Made by a program: the position numbers and the translations under genes. Of a DNA stretch of 64,000 nucleotides, positions 1 to 8,881 are shown piece by piece. This stretch comes from Prevotella sp. (GTDB taxonomy: Bacteria > Bacteroidota > Bacteroidia > Bacteroidales > Bacteroidaceae). The stretch is taken from contig JAFRRN010000001.1 in NCBI GenBank assembly GCA_017428055.1, positions 1 through 64,000 of the forward strand. The letters are read 5' to 3'. Each line of letters begins with the position of its first letter. The stretch's first letter is position 1. The notes under the pieces were generated by a model. That model saw only the letters and a list, made by a program, of their open reading frames with translations. It had not been told where the DNA came from and ran no database searches.

Positions 1-326
1 AATGTCAATTGCTTAGAATCCACCTCACTTCCAACTCTCAATTTGTTGTCCTTCAACCGCTCCCCATTATCATACACCTGCATAACTTCTGTACTAATAG
101 GTTTTCCGTCATTATCAACAAACTGGAATTCGGCAAATGAATGGCTATCATTCTTTGCATCTTCGCTGAAATCAAAATCAAACGTTTTTGTTACAGGTGT
201 AATATTTGCATCTACCCACAAAAAGGAAGGGTAATATTCAACCGTTCCAAATGAGATACTATTATCTTTACAGGAGGATAGTAATAGTATTATACTCAGG
301 AAAAAAATATAAGAACAATGTTTCAT
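1..326 (-). CDS. lipoprotein, 3' part beyond the window edge
   Basis: The reading frame starts at the ATG at 326-324 and stays open to base 1, so only about 108 N-terminal residues are visible. A hydrophobic stretch ends in LLLLSSCKD, a clear lipobox with Cys near residue 19, so the protein should be a lipid-anchored envelope protein. After the anchor comes a beta-rich sequence (YYPSFLWVDANI, then KTFDFDFSEDAK) with no motif I recognise. The start overlaps the stop of the upstream von Willebrand A gene by four bases (ATGA), so the two are translationally coupled and probably work together. AT content is higher than in the genes to the right. Function unknown; the reading frame and lipobox are seen directly. 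Confidence 0.75.
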   Translation of the reverse strand, partial: MKHCSYIFFLSIILLLSSCKDNSISFGTVEYYPSFLWVDANITPVTKTFDFDFSEDAKNDSHSFAEFQFVDNDGKPISTEVMQVYDNGERLKDNKLRVGSEVDSKQLT

Positions 327-1249
327 CTTACAGTTATTTTAAGTGAACGTTCAGGTTTACTCTCACATTTTACTACAATATTGTCTGTGACAAGAAAATC
401 AAATTGCCCACCTCCTGACATGGATATTGTAAGTTGTTGATTCGAGGCAATTGGTAATTTGTGTACATCTTTCTCGGAAGTAACATACACACGTAAACGA
501 TTTCCTTCCAATGAGCATTTCTCAACCTTGTACGGAGAACTCCTTGGAAAACTTGCGTTGAAATTCATCCCTTTTATATTTCCATAAATCGGTATGTCAA
601 AATACTTTTCATTCCTAACATTGAAAATAGCATTGTTTTGCAAGCGAATTAGATTAATGTCCACATCTGCTGTTTCAACTTTCCAAAGATGTGATTGATT
701 GCTAATTATTTTATCAATATTGGGATCTTTTGCACAATCATTTAACATCACATAAAACCCAAATACATTTCTATTCCCATACTTTTCTCCCCATTGAGGA
801 AGTAGTTTTGTTTTTGTTCTTTGTAAATTATCCTCATCTTGACCATCGGTCATCAAAAACATATAAGTAATCCTATTGCTATTTACACGATTATTATAAA
901 AGTCATTTATTGGAACATAGTGATAAGTCATTGTTTTTTTGCTCATTGGTAAAGCATTTATTTTTTTCTTCAACATATCCTTTCCGCTTTTAGTTGCTAA
1001 TGCAGAAATAGGTGTTAATAATGGGTTGGTTGAAGAATCAAAAGCAAAGGGGATTATTATTATTTCAGTTGTTTCATCTGAAATGTTATCAATAGCACCT
1101 ATCAGATTATCTCTCACTTTATTCCACAACTTGTAAGAAACCATTGAATAAGAACAATCCAAATAATAAACCCTACGTTCTTTTTGGATTTGAGCCATTA
1201 GAACTAAAGGAATGTATATACAAACAATAGTAAAGGTAAATTTCTTCAT
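323..1249 (-). CDS. secreted von Willebrand factor A domain protein
   Basis: 308 residues from the chosen ATG at 1249, which has a GGAAAGG-like ribosome site just upstream. The frame is open further upstream to 1387, but that extension is in the leader and has no signal character. MKKFTFTIVCIYIPLVLMAQ is a signal peptide. A von Willebrand A fold follows at once: the metal-site motif DCSYS at residues 31-35 fits DxSxS, and FLMTDGQ carries the second metal-site Asp near residue 135. The last ~100 residues are beta-rich and unassigned. Such domains bind protein partners through a divalent metal. The gene overlaps the downstream lipoprotein by four bases, so the pair may form an envelope complex. 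Partner and process cannot be read from sequence. Confidence 0.8.
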   Translation of the reverse strand: MKKFTFTIVCIYIPLVLMAQIQKERRVYYLDCSYSMVSYKLWNKVRDNLIGAIDNISDETTEIIIIPFAFDSSTNPLLTPISALATKSGKDMLKKKINALPMSKKTMTYHYVPINDFYNNRVNSNRITYMFLMTDGQDEDNLQRTKTKLLPQWGEKYGNRNVFGFYVMLNDCAKDPNIDKIISNQSHLWKVETADVDINLIRLQNNAIFNVRNEKYFDIPIYGNIKGMNFNASFPRSSPYKVEKCSLEGNRLRVYVTSEKDVHKLPIASNQQLTISMSGGGQFDFLVTDNIVVKCESKPERSLKITVR

Positions 1250-1629
1250 ACCCTTTCCATATATCCTGCCTCCAGCCCCAATAGCAGTTGTTAATTGTTT
1301 AGGTTCATACATACACATAAAAAACGTGGAGCCAGTTTCTTGCCCGGTCCACATTCTGAAGGCTCTCGCATTGCCCTGATAGTCCAACCGAGCAACGCTG
1401 AAAGCCCCACGCCGATGTATTTAGAAATGCCACACCCTGAAGTACAGAGTACAGGACATGTATAGTCTACATCTCTAAGGGGCGTTCCCGTTGCTTTGGT
1501 TTTGACCATCAGTTCGAATTTGCGAGATTCTCAGAATGTCAAACCCAAAGCGTCCAGAAAACGCCTTTATGATATATGTGTCCTCCCTCGTTGATGCCCG
1601 AAGAGACCTCCTTTTGAGTTTGGACGCTA
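1250..1629 (-). other. long AT-rich leader upstream of the vWA gene
   Basis: About 370 bases lie between a promoter-like TATATTTG (minus strand, 1637-1630) and the vWA start. The stretch holds overlapping short reading frames in two frames; neither has a signal peptide or a family I know. The frame of the vWA gene stays open into it to 1387, and a second frame runs 1509-1291. The sequence looks evolved rather than random and may be a dispersed repeat or the remnant of an older gene that now serves as the 5' leader. No intact transposase or structured-RNA motif was recognised. Confidence 0.35.
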
Positions 1630-1637
1630 CAAATATA
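1630..1637 (-). promoter_or_regulatory. Bacteroidetes -7 element before the vWA leader
   Basis: On the minus strand the bases read TATATTTG, matching TAnnTTTG. No convincing TTTG was found about 20 bases upstream, so only the -7 half is supported. If used, the transcript would start near 1623. Confidence 0.4.
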
Positions 1638-1723
1638 CGATATTATTTCCATATTTATCCTGTTTTTGTCGTTTTTTTCATTCTGATTGATGGTTGCAAA
1701 GATAAAAAGGATGGAGGGAAAGG

Positions 1724-1758
1724 GCAAAAGAAAAGGGGCTTCGATGTACGAAACCCCT
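1724..1758 (-). terminator. terminator after tsaE
   Basis: Arms at 1734-1743 and 1749-1758 form a 10-bp stem with one G-U pair and a five-base loop. On the minus strand the stem is followed by a T-rich tract (TTTTCTTTT). It lies 25 bases past the tsaE stop and should end the aroA-porW-porX-tsaE operon. Confidence 0.7.
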
Positions 1759-1782
1759 GTTTTATTGTATGAAACCATATTG

Positions 1783-2202
1783 TTATTCACCATTGAGGAT
1801 CGTCACGATTCGCTCCCCGTGCTCATTCTCATGGATGTTCACGCGGACGGCATCTTGGGGGAGCAGGTCTTCGATGAGTTCCGGCCATTCGATGAAACAG
1901 ATGTTGCCGCTATAGAAATAGTCCTCATAGCCCATATCGTACACCTCCTCAATCTTCTTGATGCGATAGAAGTCGAAGTGGTATATCGAACCGTAGTTGC
2001 CCTCGTATTCGTTGACAATTGCAAAGGTGGGCGAGGTGATGACATCCTCCACGCCCAATTCCTCGCATATCGCCTTGATGAAGGTGGTTTTTCCCGACCC
2101 CATCTTGCCGTAGAAGGCAAACACCTTGGCATCACTCATGAGGTCGATGAACTGGCGAGTTGCCCGTTGGATGTCGTCCAATGACTTGATCTGTATTTCC
2201 AT
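1783..2202 (-). CDS. tsaE: TsaE, ATPase of tRNA t6A synthesis
   Basis: 139 residues, normal for the family. TsaE is the ATPase that works with TsaB and TsaD to put threonylcarbamoyl on A37 of ANN-decoding tRNAs. The Walker A motif GKMGSGKT is at residues 32-39. The conserved [11 protein letters not shown] block and the YHFDFYRI segment follow, then the Trp-containing FIEWPEL. The start ATG overlaps the last base of porX, so it is translated from the same message and lies last before a hairpin terminator. The link to porX is positional only; I see no reason to give it a secretion role. Confidence 0.93.
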   Translation of the reverse strand: MEIQIKSLDDIQRATRQFIDLMSDAKVFAFYGKMGSGKTTFIKAICEELGVEDVITSPTFAIVNEYEGNYGSIYHFDFYRIKKIEEVYDMGYEDYFYSGNICFIEWPELIEDLLPQDAVRVNIHENEHGERIVTILNGE

Positions 2203-3758
2203 TATCTTCTTCTTGATGTCAACGTGACGATGGGGATAATCATCTCTTCCATGGAGATGCCTCCATGCTGGAATGTGTCCTTGTAGTAAGAGACGTAGTA
2301 ATTATAGTTGTTGGGATAGGCGAAGAAGGCATCCCCCGTGGCGAACACGTATGACGTGCTGAGGTTGGGGGAGGGGAGTTGCGCCTTGTGAGGCTCCTTG
2401 ATGGCGAACACCTCCTTGGGGTTGTAGCTGAGGTTCTTGCCTAACTTGTACCGTAGGTTGGTATTGGTGTTGCGGTCGCCGATGATTTTCAGCGGCTTTG
2501 ATGCGCGAATGGAGCCATGGTCGGTGGTGAGGATGACCTTGTAATCTGTCGATGCCAGCATCTTGAAGAGGTCTGCCATGACAGAGTGTCGGAACCAACT
2601 GAGCGTGATGGAGCGGTAGGCGCTCTCGTTGTTTGCCAACTCGCGCACCATCCTCGACTCCGTGCGGGCATGTGAGAGCATGTCGATGAAGTTGAACACC
2701 GCCACGTTCAGGTCGTTGTTCTTCATCTGGTTGAATTGCTGCATGAACTTCTCTGCGTCTGTGGAGTTGTTGATTTTGTGGTACGAGAATGTGTCATGCC
2801 TACGGAAACGTTCTATCTGCGTCTTGATGAGCGGTGCCTCGTTGAGGTTCTTTCCCTCCTCCTCATCCTCGTCCACCCATAGGTCGGGGAACAACTGCGC
2901 TATCTTGTTGGGCATCAATCCGCTAAAGATGGCATTCCTCGCATATTGCGTGGCGGTGGGTAGGATGCTCAGGTAGAGTTCCTCGTCTATGTCGAAGGCA
3001 TCGCTCAGTTCCTGTGTGAGCATCCGCCATTGGTCGTATCGGAAATTGTCGATGACGATGAAGAATACCTTTTCCCTCTCGTTCAACAGGGGGAACACCT
3101 TTTTCTTGAACACGTCGGGGCTCATCATCGGGCGGTCCTTGGTGGGTTGCGGTGCCACCCAATCCATGTAATTGTTCTTGATGAACTTGCCGAAGCCCAC
3201 GTTTGCCTCCTCCTTTTGCGTCTTGAGGATTTCCGTCATGTTGCTGTCGGCACTGCTCAGTTCCAGTTCCCAATGCACCAGTCGCCGATAGACATTCTGC
3301 CAGTCCTCAAATGTCTTGCAGTCAGAGATTTGCATGGAGATGTCCATGAAGTTCTGTTGGTAGCCGCTTTGTGTGACCTCCGTGACAATCTCCTTGCGGT
3401 GGACATGCTTTTTCAATGTCAACAGGATTTGGCTGGGATTGACGGGCTTGATCAGGTAGTCGGCAATCTTGCTGCCGATGGCTTGGTCCATGATGTTCTC
3501 CTCCTCACTCTTCGTACACATCACGACGGGCGTGGAGGGCGAAATCTCCTTGATGATCTGCAATGTTTCCAGTCCCGAGAGGCCTGGCATCATCTCGTCG
3601 AGCATGATGAGGTCGAAGGTACGTTGCCGGCATTGGTCGATGGCATCGTTGCCATTGCTGACCGTCACCACCTCATATCCTCTCTTTTGCAGGAAGATGA
3701 TGTGCGCCCTCAATAGCTCCATCTCATCATCCACCCATAGTATCTGTCCGTTGCTCAT
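2202..3758 (-). CDS. porX: PorX, T9SS response regulator with PglZ domain
   Basis: 518 residues. The N-terminal ~120 residues are a CheY-like receiver: acidic pair D10/D11, phospho-acceptor Asp54 in [10 protein letters not shown], Thr82 and Lys104 in LIKPVNP. A linker leads to a PglZ domain of the alkaline phosphatase superfamily, with [13 protein letters not shown], the nucleophile-like Thr in [17 protein letters not shown] and [10 protein letters not shown] as metal-site segments. In Porphyromonas and Flavobacterium this architecture is PorX, the regulator that controls type IX secretion with the kinase PorY and an ECF sigma factor. It follows porW after two bases, which strengthens the call. 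The receiver looks competent for phosphorylation. Confidence 0.92.
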   Translation of the reverse strand: MSNGQILWVDDEMELLRAHIIFLQKRGYEVVTVSNGNDAIDQCRQRTFDLIMLDEMMPGLSGLETLQIIKEISPSTPVVMCTKSEEENIMDQAIGSKIADYLIKPVNPSQILLTLKKHVHRKEIVTEVTQSGYQQNFMDISMQISDCKTFEDWQNVYRRLVHWELELSSADSNMTEILKTQKEEANVGFGKFIKNNYMDWVAPQPTKDRPMMSPDVFKKKVFPLLNEREKVFFIVIDNFRYDQWRMLTQELSDAFDIDEELYLSILPTATQYARNAIFSGLMPNKIAQLFPDLWVDEDEEEGKNLNEAPLIKTQIERFRRHDTFSYHKINNSTDAEKFMQQFNQMKNNDLNVAVFNFIDMLSHARTESRMVRELANNESAYRSITLSWFRHSVMADLFKMLASTDYKVILTTDHGSIRASKPLKIIGDRNTNTNLRYKLGKNLSYNPKEVFAIKEPHKAQLPSPNLSTSYVFATGDAFFAYPNNYNYYVSYYKDTFQHGGISMEEMIIPIVTLTSRRR

Positions 3759-3760
3759 AG

Positions 3761-6700
3761 TTAGAATCCTCCTAAATCGTAATATTCATCCTCGATTTCA
3801 TTACTGTCTTCCTTGACTTCTTGTTTCTGTTTGCTGTTTTGGTTGACGGGTTCATCGTCGATGATGATGTCGTCATTCTCTTCCACTTGGTTGTTCACGG
3901 GGTCTTCGATGATAATGACATCATCGTCTTCCTGCTGTTGCCCTTGCTGGTTCTTGGGGTCTTCCACGATAATGACATCATCGTCTTGCTCTTCCACTTG
4001 GTTGTTTACGGGGTCTTCCACGATGATAACATCGTCGTCTTGTTGCCCCACTTGGTTATTGATGGGTTCCTCGATGATGATATTGCCATCGTTGTCGTCT
4101 TGTACCCCCGTATTCGTGACAGGCGTATCGATGATGGTCGTGCCCTCATCCACGACGGCATTCCCTTGGGTGTTGCCCGTTGCCTCCTCTTCCACCACGA
4201 TGTCGTCGTTGCCGCCACCGCCTTGCCCTGTCCCTTCCAAACCGTTGTCGAGGAACGTGCCGTCGTCCAACATCCTGTCAACCTCCTCTTCGGTGGTTGG
4301 CAAGGGGATGTCGGGTTCTTTCTCATAGCCTATCTCGGCTGGTTCGGAGAGCAACTTAAACGTACTCACTTTCAGCGGTGCGAAGTGTTTGGTATAGAAG
4401 GCATCGTAATCGTCGTAGCTGAATTGCTTGCCGAGGAGCGGCTTGTTTTGTTCGCTGATGACGTATGACCGACTCTTTCCCAATCGCCTGACGATGTTTT
4501 CCTGCTGGTATAGTTCGCGGGCATATTGCAATGCCTCGTCGAAATTACGGAATCCCGACACCTGCATGAGGTGCAATCCATAGTCGTCTTGCTCAATGGT
4601 GATGTCGAAATTGCGCACCATGTAACTGGTGAAGTTGTACCTCGCCAATTCGTAGAGCAGTTGGTTTTCGTTCACGGAGTCTGGTTTATAGGCGACCATG
4701 AACACGAAGTCGATGTTGCGGTCATTGGTGAACTGGCGGGCGTTGATGGAATCGCTGTCACTCAACACCACGCTTCGGCGACTCCACACGTCGCCGAGGT
4801 CGAACTTCCCGCCATGTAATTGCTTGCCCGCTTTCACGCCATTGATGATCATACCCGCCATCTCCGCCAACTTGCTCTGTGGGAATTTCTCCACGAGGGT
4901 GGTCATGTCTGCCAGGCACCCATCGCCATCGCCGTCGTTGAGCTTGCCCAAACCGTTGATAAAGATAAACTTGTCGCGGTTGGCACCCAATGGGAAACGC
5001 TCCTCGGAGATATGGGAATTACCTCTCACCTCATCATAGCGGTCGCCCTTGAAGGCATCGTAAGTGGCGGCATACAGCGAGTCTTCCATGTGTTCGCCAA
5101 AGATGGCGTTCTCCTTGAAATAAGGGTCGGAGAGGATGCCCGTCCATTGGCTTTCGGGAAACTCCTCCTTGAGTTTCTCCACGTAGGTATCGGCGATGGC
5201 TGGCTCGCCCTTCCTGTTATATAATAAGAATAGGTGATAGTACACGTCAGCCATGTTCTCGTAGTCGGGATATTGGTCGGTGAGGCGGCGCAGGGCTTTC
5301 TCGCCCAAGGGGAGATTGTCGAGCTTGTCCTTGAAGATGACACCCGAATTATATAACCCATCCTCCAAGATGAGGTTACTGGCAAGCAGTTGCTCCTCGG
5401 TAAAGGGAATCTGCGCCAGGTAATACTCCCGTTTGTGTGGGTCGTTTTGCGCACTGTCCTTCACTTGCTCCAAGGAGTCTTGTATGGCTTCCACCTGTGC
5501 GATGGAGTCGAGTTGCTCTTGGGTCAGTTCGGGCATTTTCCCATTTTCTCCCAATCCTGCCACGACGGTCTTGTTGATGCGCTGCCAGTTATCGACGTTC
5601 TCACGCTTGCCCCATTGTTTCTCAAAGGTCTGCTTACCTTGCACCACCGCCATTTGGTTGTAGAAGTACCACTTCCCGTTTTGTTGCTGTCCCACTTGCG
5701 GCGTGTTGGTCTGCGGGGTATTGCGGTTTCCTGTCGCCCCATTGCGTTGCATCACCTGCTGGGCATTCTCCTCGGCTTGCTTGCGTTTCTCCTCTTTCTC
5801 TTTCTTCTTCAGGGCTTCAATCACGCGGTCTATCGCCTCGTTACGCTCCTTCTCGTCCATCTTGGCGAGGGCTTGCAGGGAGTCTTGCAGGTGGACGGCA
5901 TCGGTGAATGGGGCTAATTCGTCCAACACCTTCGAGCGATAGGAGAGTTGTTCGTAGTCGTCGCGCTCCTTATCCAGGAGACCTATCGCCTCGCCATAGC
6001 ACCTCTGGGCATCGCTGAACTTCTCTTTGGTCCAATATAGGTCGCCCAGCTTCAGGAGCAACACACCTTTCTCTATGCCGCTGCGCGTGGCTTTCTCGTT
6101 TCCTTTCTCGTAGGCACCTATCGCCTTGGCGGTGTCATTCTGCGCCAGGTAGATGTTGCCCATGGCATAATACACCTGGTCAAGATAGTCCTTGTTGTTG
6201 TCCGACCGCGCCATGCGCTTCAGTTGGCTAATCATTTTCTTGGCTTGGCCACTCGCCAACACCTCAGTCATGGCAATGCGGGCATTAAACTCCACCTCGT
6301 ATGGCGGGTTGAGGCGGCACACACGTTTATAGGCTTTATAAGCCAAGTCCTTGTGTCCCACGGCGGCTTCGAGTTGCCCGAGTAGGAAATACTCGCGGGC
6401 TTTCTGCTTGTTGCGCATCTCATGCTTGATGACTTTGCGCAGGTAGGGGATGGCTTGTTCGTAATCGCCCGTGTGGATGTAATAGTCGGCGTAGGCATAA
6501 TCCCACTCTTTCTGTGCGTTGCGGTGGATGGAGTCGCGTTGCATGTTGCGAATCACATCCTCGGCATCATAGATCCAGTCCTGCTCGATGTAGCATTTGG
6601 CAAGCCACGCCCGCGCCCTGCCGTAGATGGCGGGTTGCGTTTGGTAGAGCCGGCTCATATAAGAAAAGGTGGAGGCTGCCTCGTCGAAAGCACCCTTGTG

Positions 6701-7141
6701 GAACTGCGAGCGTCCCATGAGCATCCAAGCCTTCCACAGGAAGGGGTTGTATTCCTTGCGGTTGAGCCATTCAAGGTCCTTTTCCGTCTTCCTTCGTTTC
6801 TTCGTCCATTCGGGTCTATGCTTGATGCTATGTAGCTTGATGGCCTTTTGGCTCTTCTCTATCGCCTTGTCGAAGTTGCCCTTGCCAATCTCGCGGCTCG
6901 CCTTGTTGCCCACGGCATATAGCGGGATGATTTCCGTAAAGTTGTCTTTGTTGCTTTTTTCCTTTTCCTCCGACCCGTCGATATATGCCTGCGCACCATT
7001 GAAATAGGTGTTATAGCGGGCGTTGAACGAATGCCACCATCGGCTCTTCGCAGTGTTTTTCTGCGTAGAACAGCCTCCTGCCAACACGATGAGTGCCAGC
7101 AGTAGGAACGGCATGATATGTCTACTTGTGCGCAACCGCAT
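3761..7141 (-). CDS. porW: PorW/SprE-like T9SS lipoprotein with TPRs
   Basis: 1126 residues. The N-terminus ends in LIVLAGGCST, a lipobox with Cys24, so it is an outer-membrane or periplasmic lipoprotein. The following WWHSFNARYNTYFNG segment and a run of tetratricopeptide-like helices to about residue 420 are characteristic of PorW/SprE, which links the PorX/PorY regulatory branch to the T9SS machinery. A charged Lys/Glu-rich section (about 430-490) and a second helical repeat region follow. Residues near 830-960 look like a small compact domain, and the last ~110 residues are acidic tandem repeats. It is directly upstream of porX, an arrangement that supports both calls. Confidence 0.85.
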   Translation of the reverse strand: MRLRTSRHIMPFLLLALIVLAGGCSTQKNTAKSRWWHSFNARYNTYFNGAQAYIDGSEEKEKSNKDNFTEIIPLYAVGNKASREIGKGNFDKAIEKSQKAIKLHSIKHRPEWTKKRRKTEKDLEWLNRKEYNPFLWKAWMLMGRSQFHKGAFDEAASTFSYMSRLYQTQPAIYGRARAWLAKCYIEQDWIYDAEDVIRNMQRDSIHRNAQKEWDYAYADYYIHTGDYEQAIPYLRKVIKHEMRNKQKAREYFLLGQLEAAVGHKDLAYKAYKRVCRLNPPYEVEFNARIAMTEVLASGQAKKMISQLKRMARSDNNKDYLDQVYYAMGNIYLAQNDTAKAIGAYEKGNEKATRSGIEKGVLLLKLGDLYWTKEKFSDAQRCYGEAIGLLDKERDDYEQLSYRSKVLDELAPFTDAVHLQDSLQALAKMDEKERNEAIDRVIEALKKKEKEEKRKQAEENAQQVMQRNGATGNRNTPQTNTPQVGQQQNGKWYFYNQMAVVQGKQTFEKQWGKRENVDNWQRINKTVVAGLGENGKMPELTQEQLDSIAQVEAIQDSLEQVKDSAQNDPHKREYYLAQIPFTEEQLLASNLILEDGLYNSGVIFKDKLDNLPLGEKALRRLTDQYPDYENMADVYYHLFLLYNRKGEPAIADTYVEKLKEEFPESQWTGILSDPYFKENAIFGEHMEDSLYAATYDAFKGDRYDEVRGNSHISEERFPLGANRDKFIFINGLGKLNDGDGDGCLADMTTLVEKFPQSKLAEMAGMIINGVKAGKQLHGGKFDLGDVWSRRSVVLSDSDSINARQFTNDRNIDFVFMVAYKPDSVNENQLLYELARYNFTSYMVRNFDITIEQDDYGLHLMQVSGFRNFDEALQYARELYQQENIVRRLGKSRSYVISEQNKPLLGKQFSYDDYDAFYTKHFAPLKVSTFKLLSEPAEIGYEKEPDIPLPTTEEEVDRMLDDGTFLDNGLEGTGQGGGGNDDIVVEEEATGNTQGNAVVDEGTTIIDTPVTNTGVQDDNDGNIIIEEPINNQVGQQDDDVIIVEDPVNNQVEEQDDDVIIVEDPKNQQGQQQEDDDVIIIEDPVNNQVEENDDIIIDDEPVNQNSKQKQEVKEDSNEIEDEYYDLGGF
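3847..4092 (-). repeat. acidic tandem repeats in the PorW C-terminus
   Basis: The DNA encodes at least five imperfect units built on DDDVIIVEDPVNNQ, separated by Gln/Glu linkers. Units differ at single residues (IIIEEPINNQ, VIIVEDPKNQQ, VIIIEDPVNNQ, IIIDDEPVNQN). It looks like recent unit duplication, and unit number may vary between strains. Confidence 0.75.
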
Positions 7142-7225
7142 ATTTATTTAACTGCAAAACCATGCTTTTTATTGCCTTCAACACCGTATAAATCCAAAAG
7201 AAATATGGGAAAATGGCAAATGAAC

Positions 7226-7612
7226 CTATTCGCCAATCAACATCAGCAGCTCATCTTTCACTTGGTCGGGCACATTGATGCCACGCAGGGTGAGGCTGCG
7301 GCTCCAGTCCTTGACCTCCTCGGGGCGCATCGTTTCCATGACGTATGCGAACTGGCTTGCCTCTTCGTCGGTGTAACTGTCAGAGGAACGTCCCTTGAAG
7401 GCATCTAATTCCTCGTCATCGAAGTATTCGATTTCCTTGATGGATGCCTCCATCATGCAAGTCTGTTCGCACTTCTCGCCCGGTGTGCCATCACATGTGG
7501 CGCAGTCGCCTTTCGCCTTGACTACATCAGTAGGGTGGTATGCCTTGGTGGCAAGGTAATAGCCGATGGCGACGATTGCCAAGGCGATGATGCAAAACGT
7601 GGCATATCCCAT
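7226..7612 (-). CDS. small membrane protein with Cys cluster
   Basis: 128 residues. The first ~21 (MGYATFCIIALAIVAIGYYL) form one membrane helix. Next comes a Cys cluster, CATCDGTPGEKCEQTC, two CxxC-like pairs that could bind a metal or form disulfides. The rest is acidic and probably helical. I do not recognise a named family. It starts 5 bases after the aroA stop and precedes porW by 84 bases, so it belongs to the same operon; no function follows from this. Confidence 0.75.
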   Translation of the reverse strand: MGYATFCIIALAIVAIGYYLATKAYHPTDVVKAKGDCATCDGTPGEKCEQTCMMEASIKEIEYFDDEELDAFKGRSSDSYTDEEASQFAYVMETMRPEEVKDWSRSLTLRGINVPDQVKDELLMLIGE

Positions 7613-7617
7613 TGGTA

Positions 7618-8871
7618 TTATCCCTCTTCCTCAACGGTGAACCCTGCCTGTCGGAGGTCATCCCAATAGGCGGGGTATGACTTGGTGACCACCATGGGGT
7701 CGTTGATGCGTAAACTTTCCATGCGTAGGGACATGGGGGCGAAGGAAAGAGCCATACGGTGGTCTTCGTAAGTGTCTATCGGCAGGAGGGACGCATCACA
7801 ACGCTCGCCATCCCAGATGAGCTCGCTGTCGTTTTCTATGTGCAACACGACACCCATCTTGCGCATCTCTGTACATAACGCCTCGATGCGGTCGGTCTCC
7901 TTGATTTTCAAGGTTGCCAGCCCCCTGAAGTGGAAAGGAACGCCAAGGGCGACGCAACAGACCACGACGGTTTGTGCCAAGTCGGGCGAGTTGATGAAGT
8001 CATAGTCCAACCGTGGCACCACGCGCCCATTCTTTTTCAGCGTGACGGTGGTTGGCGTGTTTTGCTTCCGTGACTTGAAAACGGTTTTCACACCCAGCAT
8101 GGAGAAGATGTATCTCACTACGGAATCACCCTGCTTAGAGCCGTCCATCAAGCCATTGAGGTGAACGATGGCATCATCGTCACGGCTCAAGGCAACCATC
8201 TCATACCAGTAAGAGGCGGCACTCCAGTCGTTCTCTATGAGATATTTGCGCTGTTGATACCTGCCAGGGTTGACCACGACGGTGTCTCCTGCCGTCCAGT
8301 CAGCCTGTGCGCCAAACTCGCGCATAGTCCATAAGGTCAGGTCAATATAGGGTCGGGAGATGATGTTGCCCGTCATCTTCAGTTCCAAGCCGTTGCGTAG
8401 CACGGGACCAATCATCAGCAAGGCAGAGATGTACTGGGAACTGATGTTGCCCGGGACTTCGATTTTTCCCCCATCAAGGGCTTTTCCTCGGATGCGGAGT
8501 GGGGGATAACCCTCCTCTCCAACATATTCAATATCGGCACCAAGATACTTGAGGGCGTTCACCAGCACCTCGATGGGACGGTGTTTCATCCGCTCCGTGC
8601 CTGTCAGCACATGCTCTCCATCGGTGACGGCGAGGTAGGCGGTCATGAATCGCATGGCAGTCCCTGCCGCCTTGATGTCAATCTCGTAAGGCATGTCTTG
8701 CAAGGCCTTGATGATGACATTGGTATCGTCGCAGTCGGAGAGGTTTTGCGGACAGCACGAACCGCCAGAGAGGGCATGGATGACCAACGCCCTGTTGCTG
8801 ATGCTTTTGGAGGGTGGCAGCGTGATGGTGGTATCTAAATGGATGGTAGCTTGTATCTTGTATTGTTTCAT
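7618..8871 (-). CDS. aroA: EPSP synthase (3-phosphoshikimate 1-carboxyvinyltransferase)
   Basis: 417 residues. The enzyme condenses shikimate-3-phosphate with phosphoenolpyruvate in the aromatic amino acid pathway. The signature LPPSKSISNRALVIHAL is near residue 18, AAGTAMRFMTAYLA near 65-80, KHRPIEVLVNAL near 95, SSQYISALLM near 145 and KETDRIEAL near 325. Some loops are shorter than in the Escherichia coli enzyme, as is usual in Bacteroidetes. It starts 10 bases past the metalloprotease stop and runs into the 128-residue membrane gene after 5 bases. Confidence 0.96.
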   Translation of the reverse strand: MKQYKIQATIHLDTTITLPPSKSISNRALVIHALSGGSCCPQNLSDCDDTNVIIKALQDMPYEIDIKAAGTAMRFMTAYLAVTDGEHVLTGTERMKHRPIEVLVNALKYLGADIEYVGEEGYPPLRIRGKALDGGKIEVPGNISSQYISALLMIGPVLRNGLELKMTGNIISRPYIDLTLWTMREFGAQADWTAGDTVVVNPGRYQQRKYLIENDWSAASYWYEMVALSRDDDAIVHLNGLMDGSKQGDSVVRYIFSMLGVKTVFKSRKQNTPTTVTLKKNGRVVPRLDYDFINSPDLAQTVVVCCVALGVPFHFRGLATLKIKETDRIEALCTEMRKMGVVLHIENDSELIWDGERCDASLLPIDTYEDHRMALSFAPMSLRMESLRINDPMVVTKSYPAYWDDLRQAGFTVEEEG

Positions 8872-8881
8872 GGTATGGCTG

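Noticed and set aside
1490-1560. tRNA-like GTTCGAATT segment
   Set aside because: No cloverleaf could be drawn around it.
3030-3716. Plus-strand open frame of 228 codons opposite porX
   Set aside because: It is the antisense shadow of a well-supported gene, with a His/Leu/Val-rich composition and no domain.
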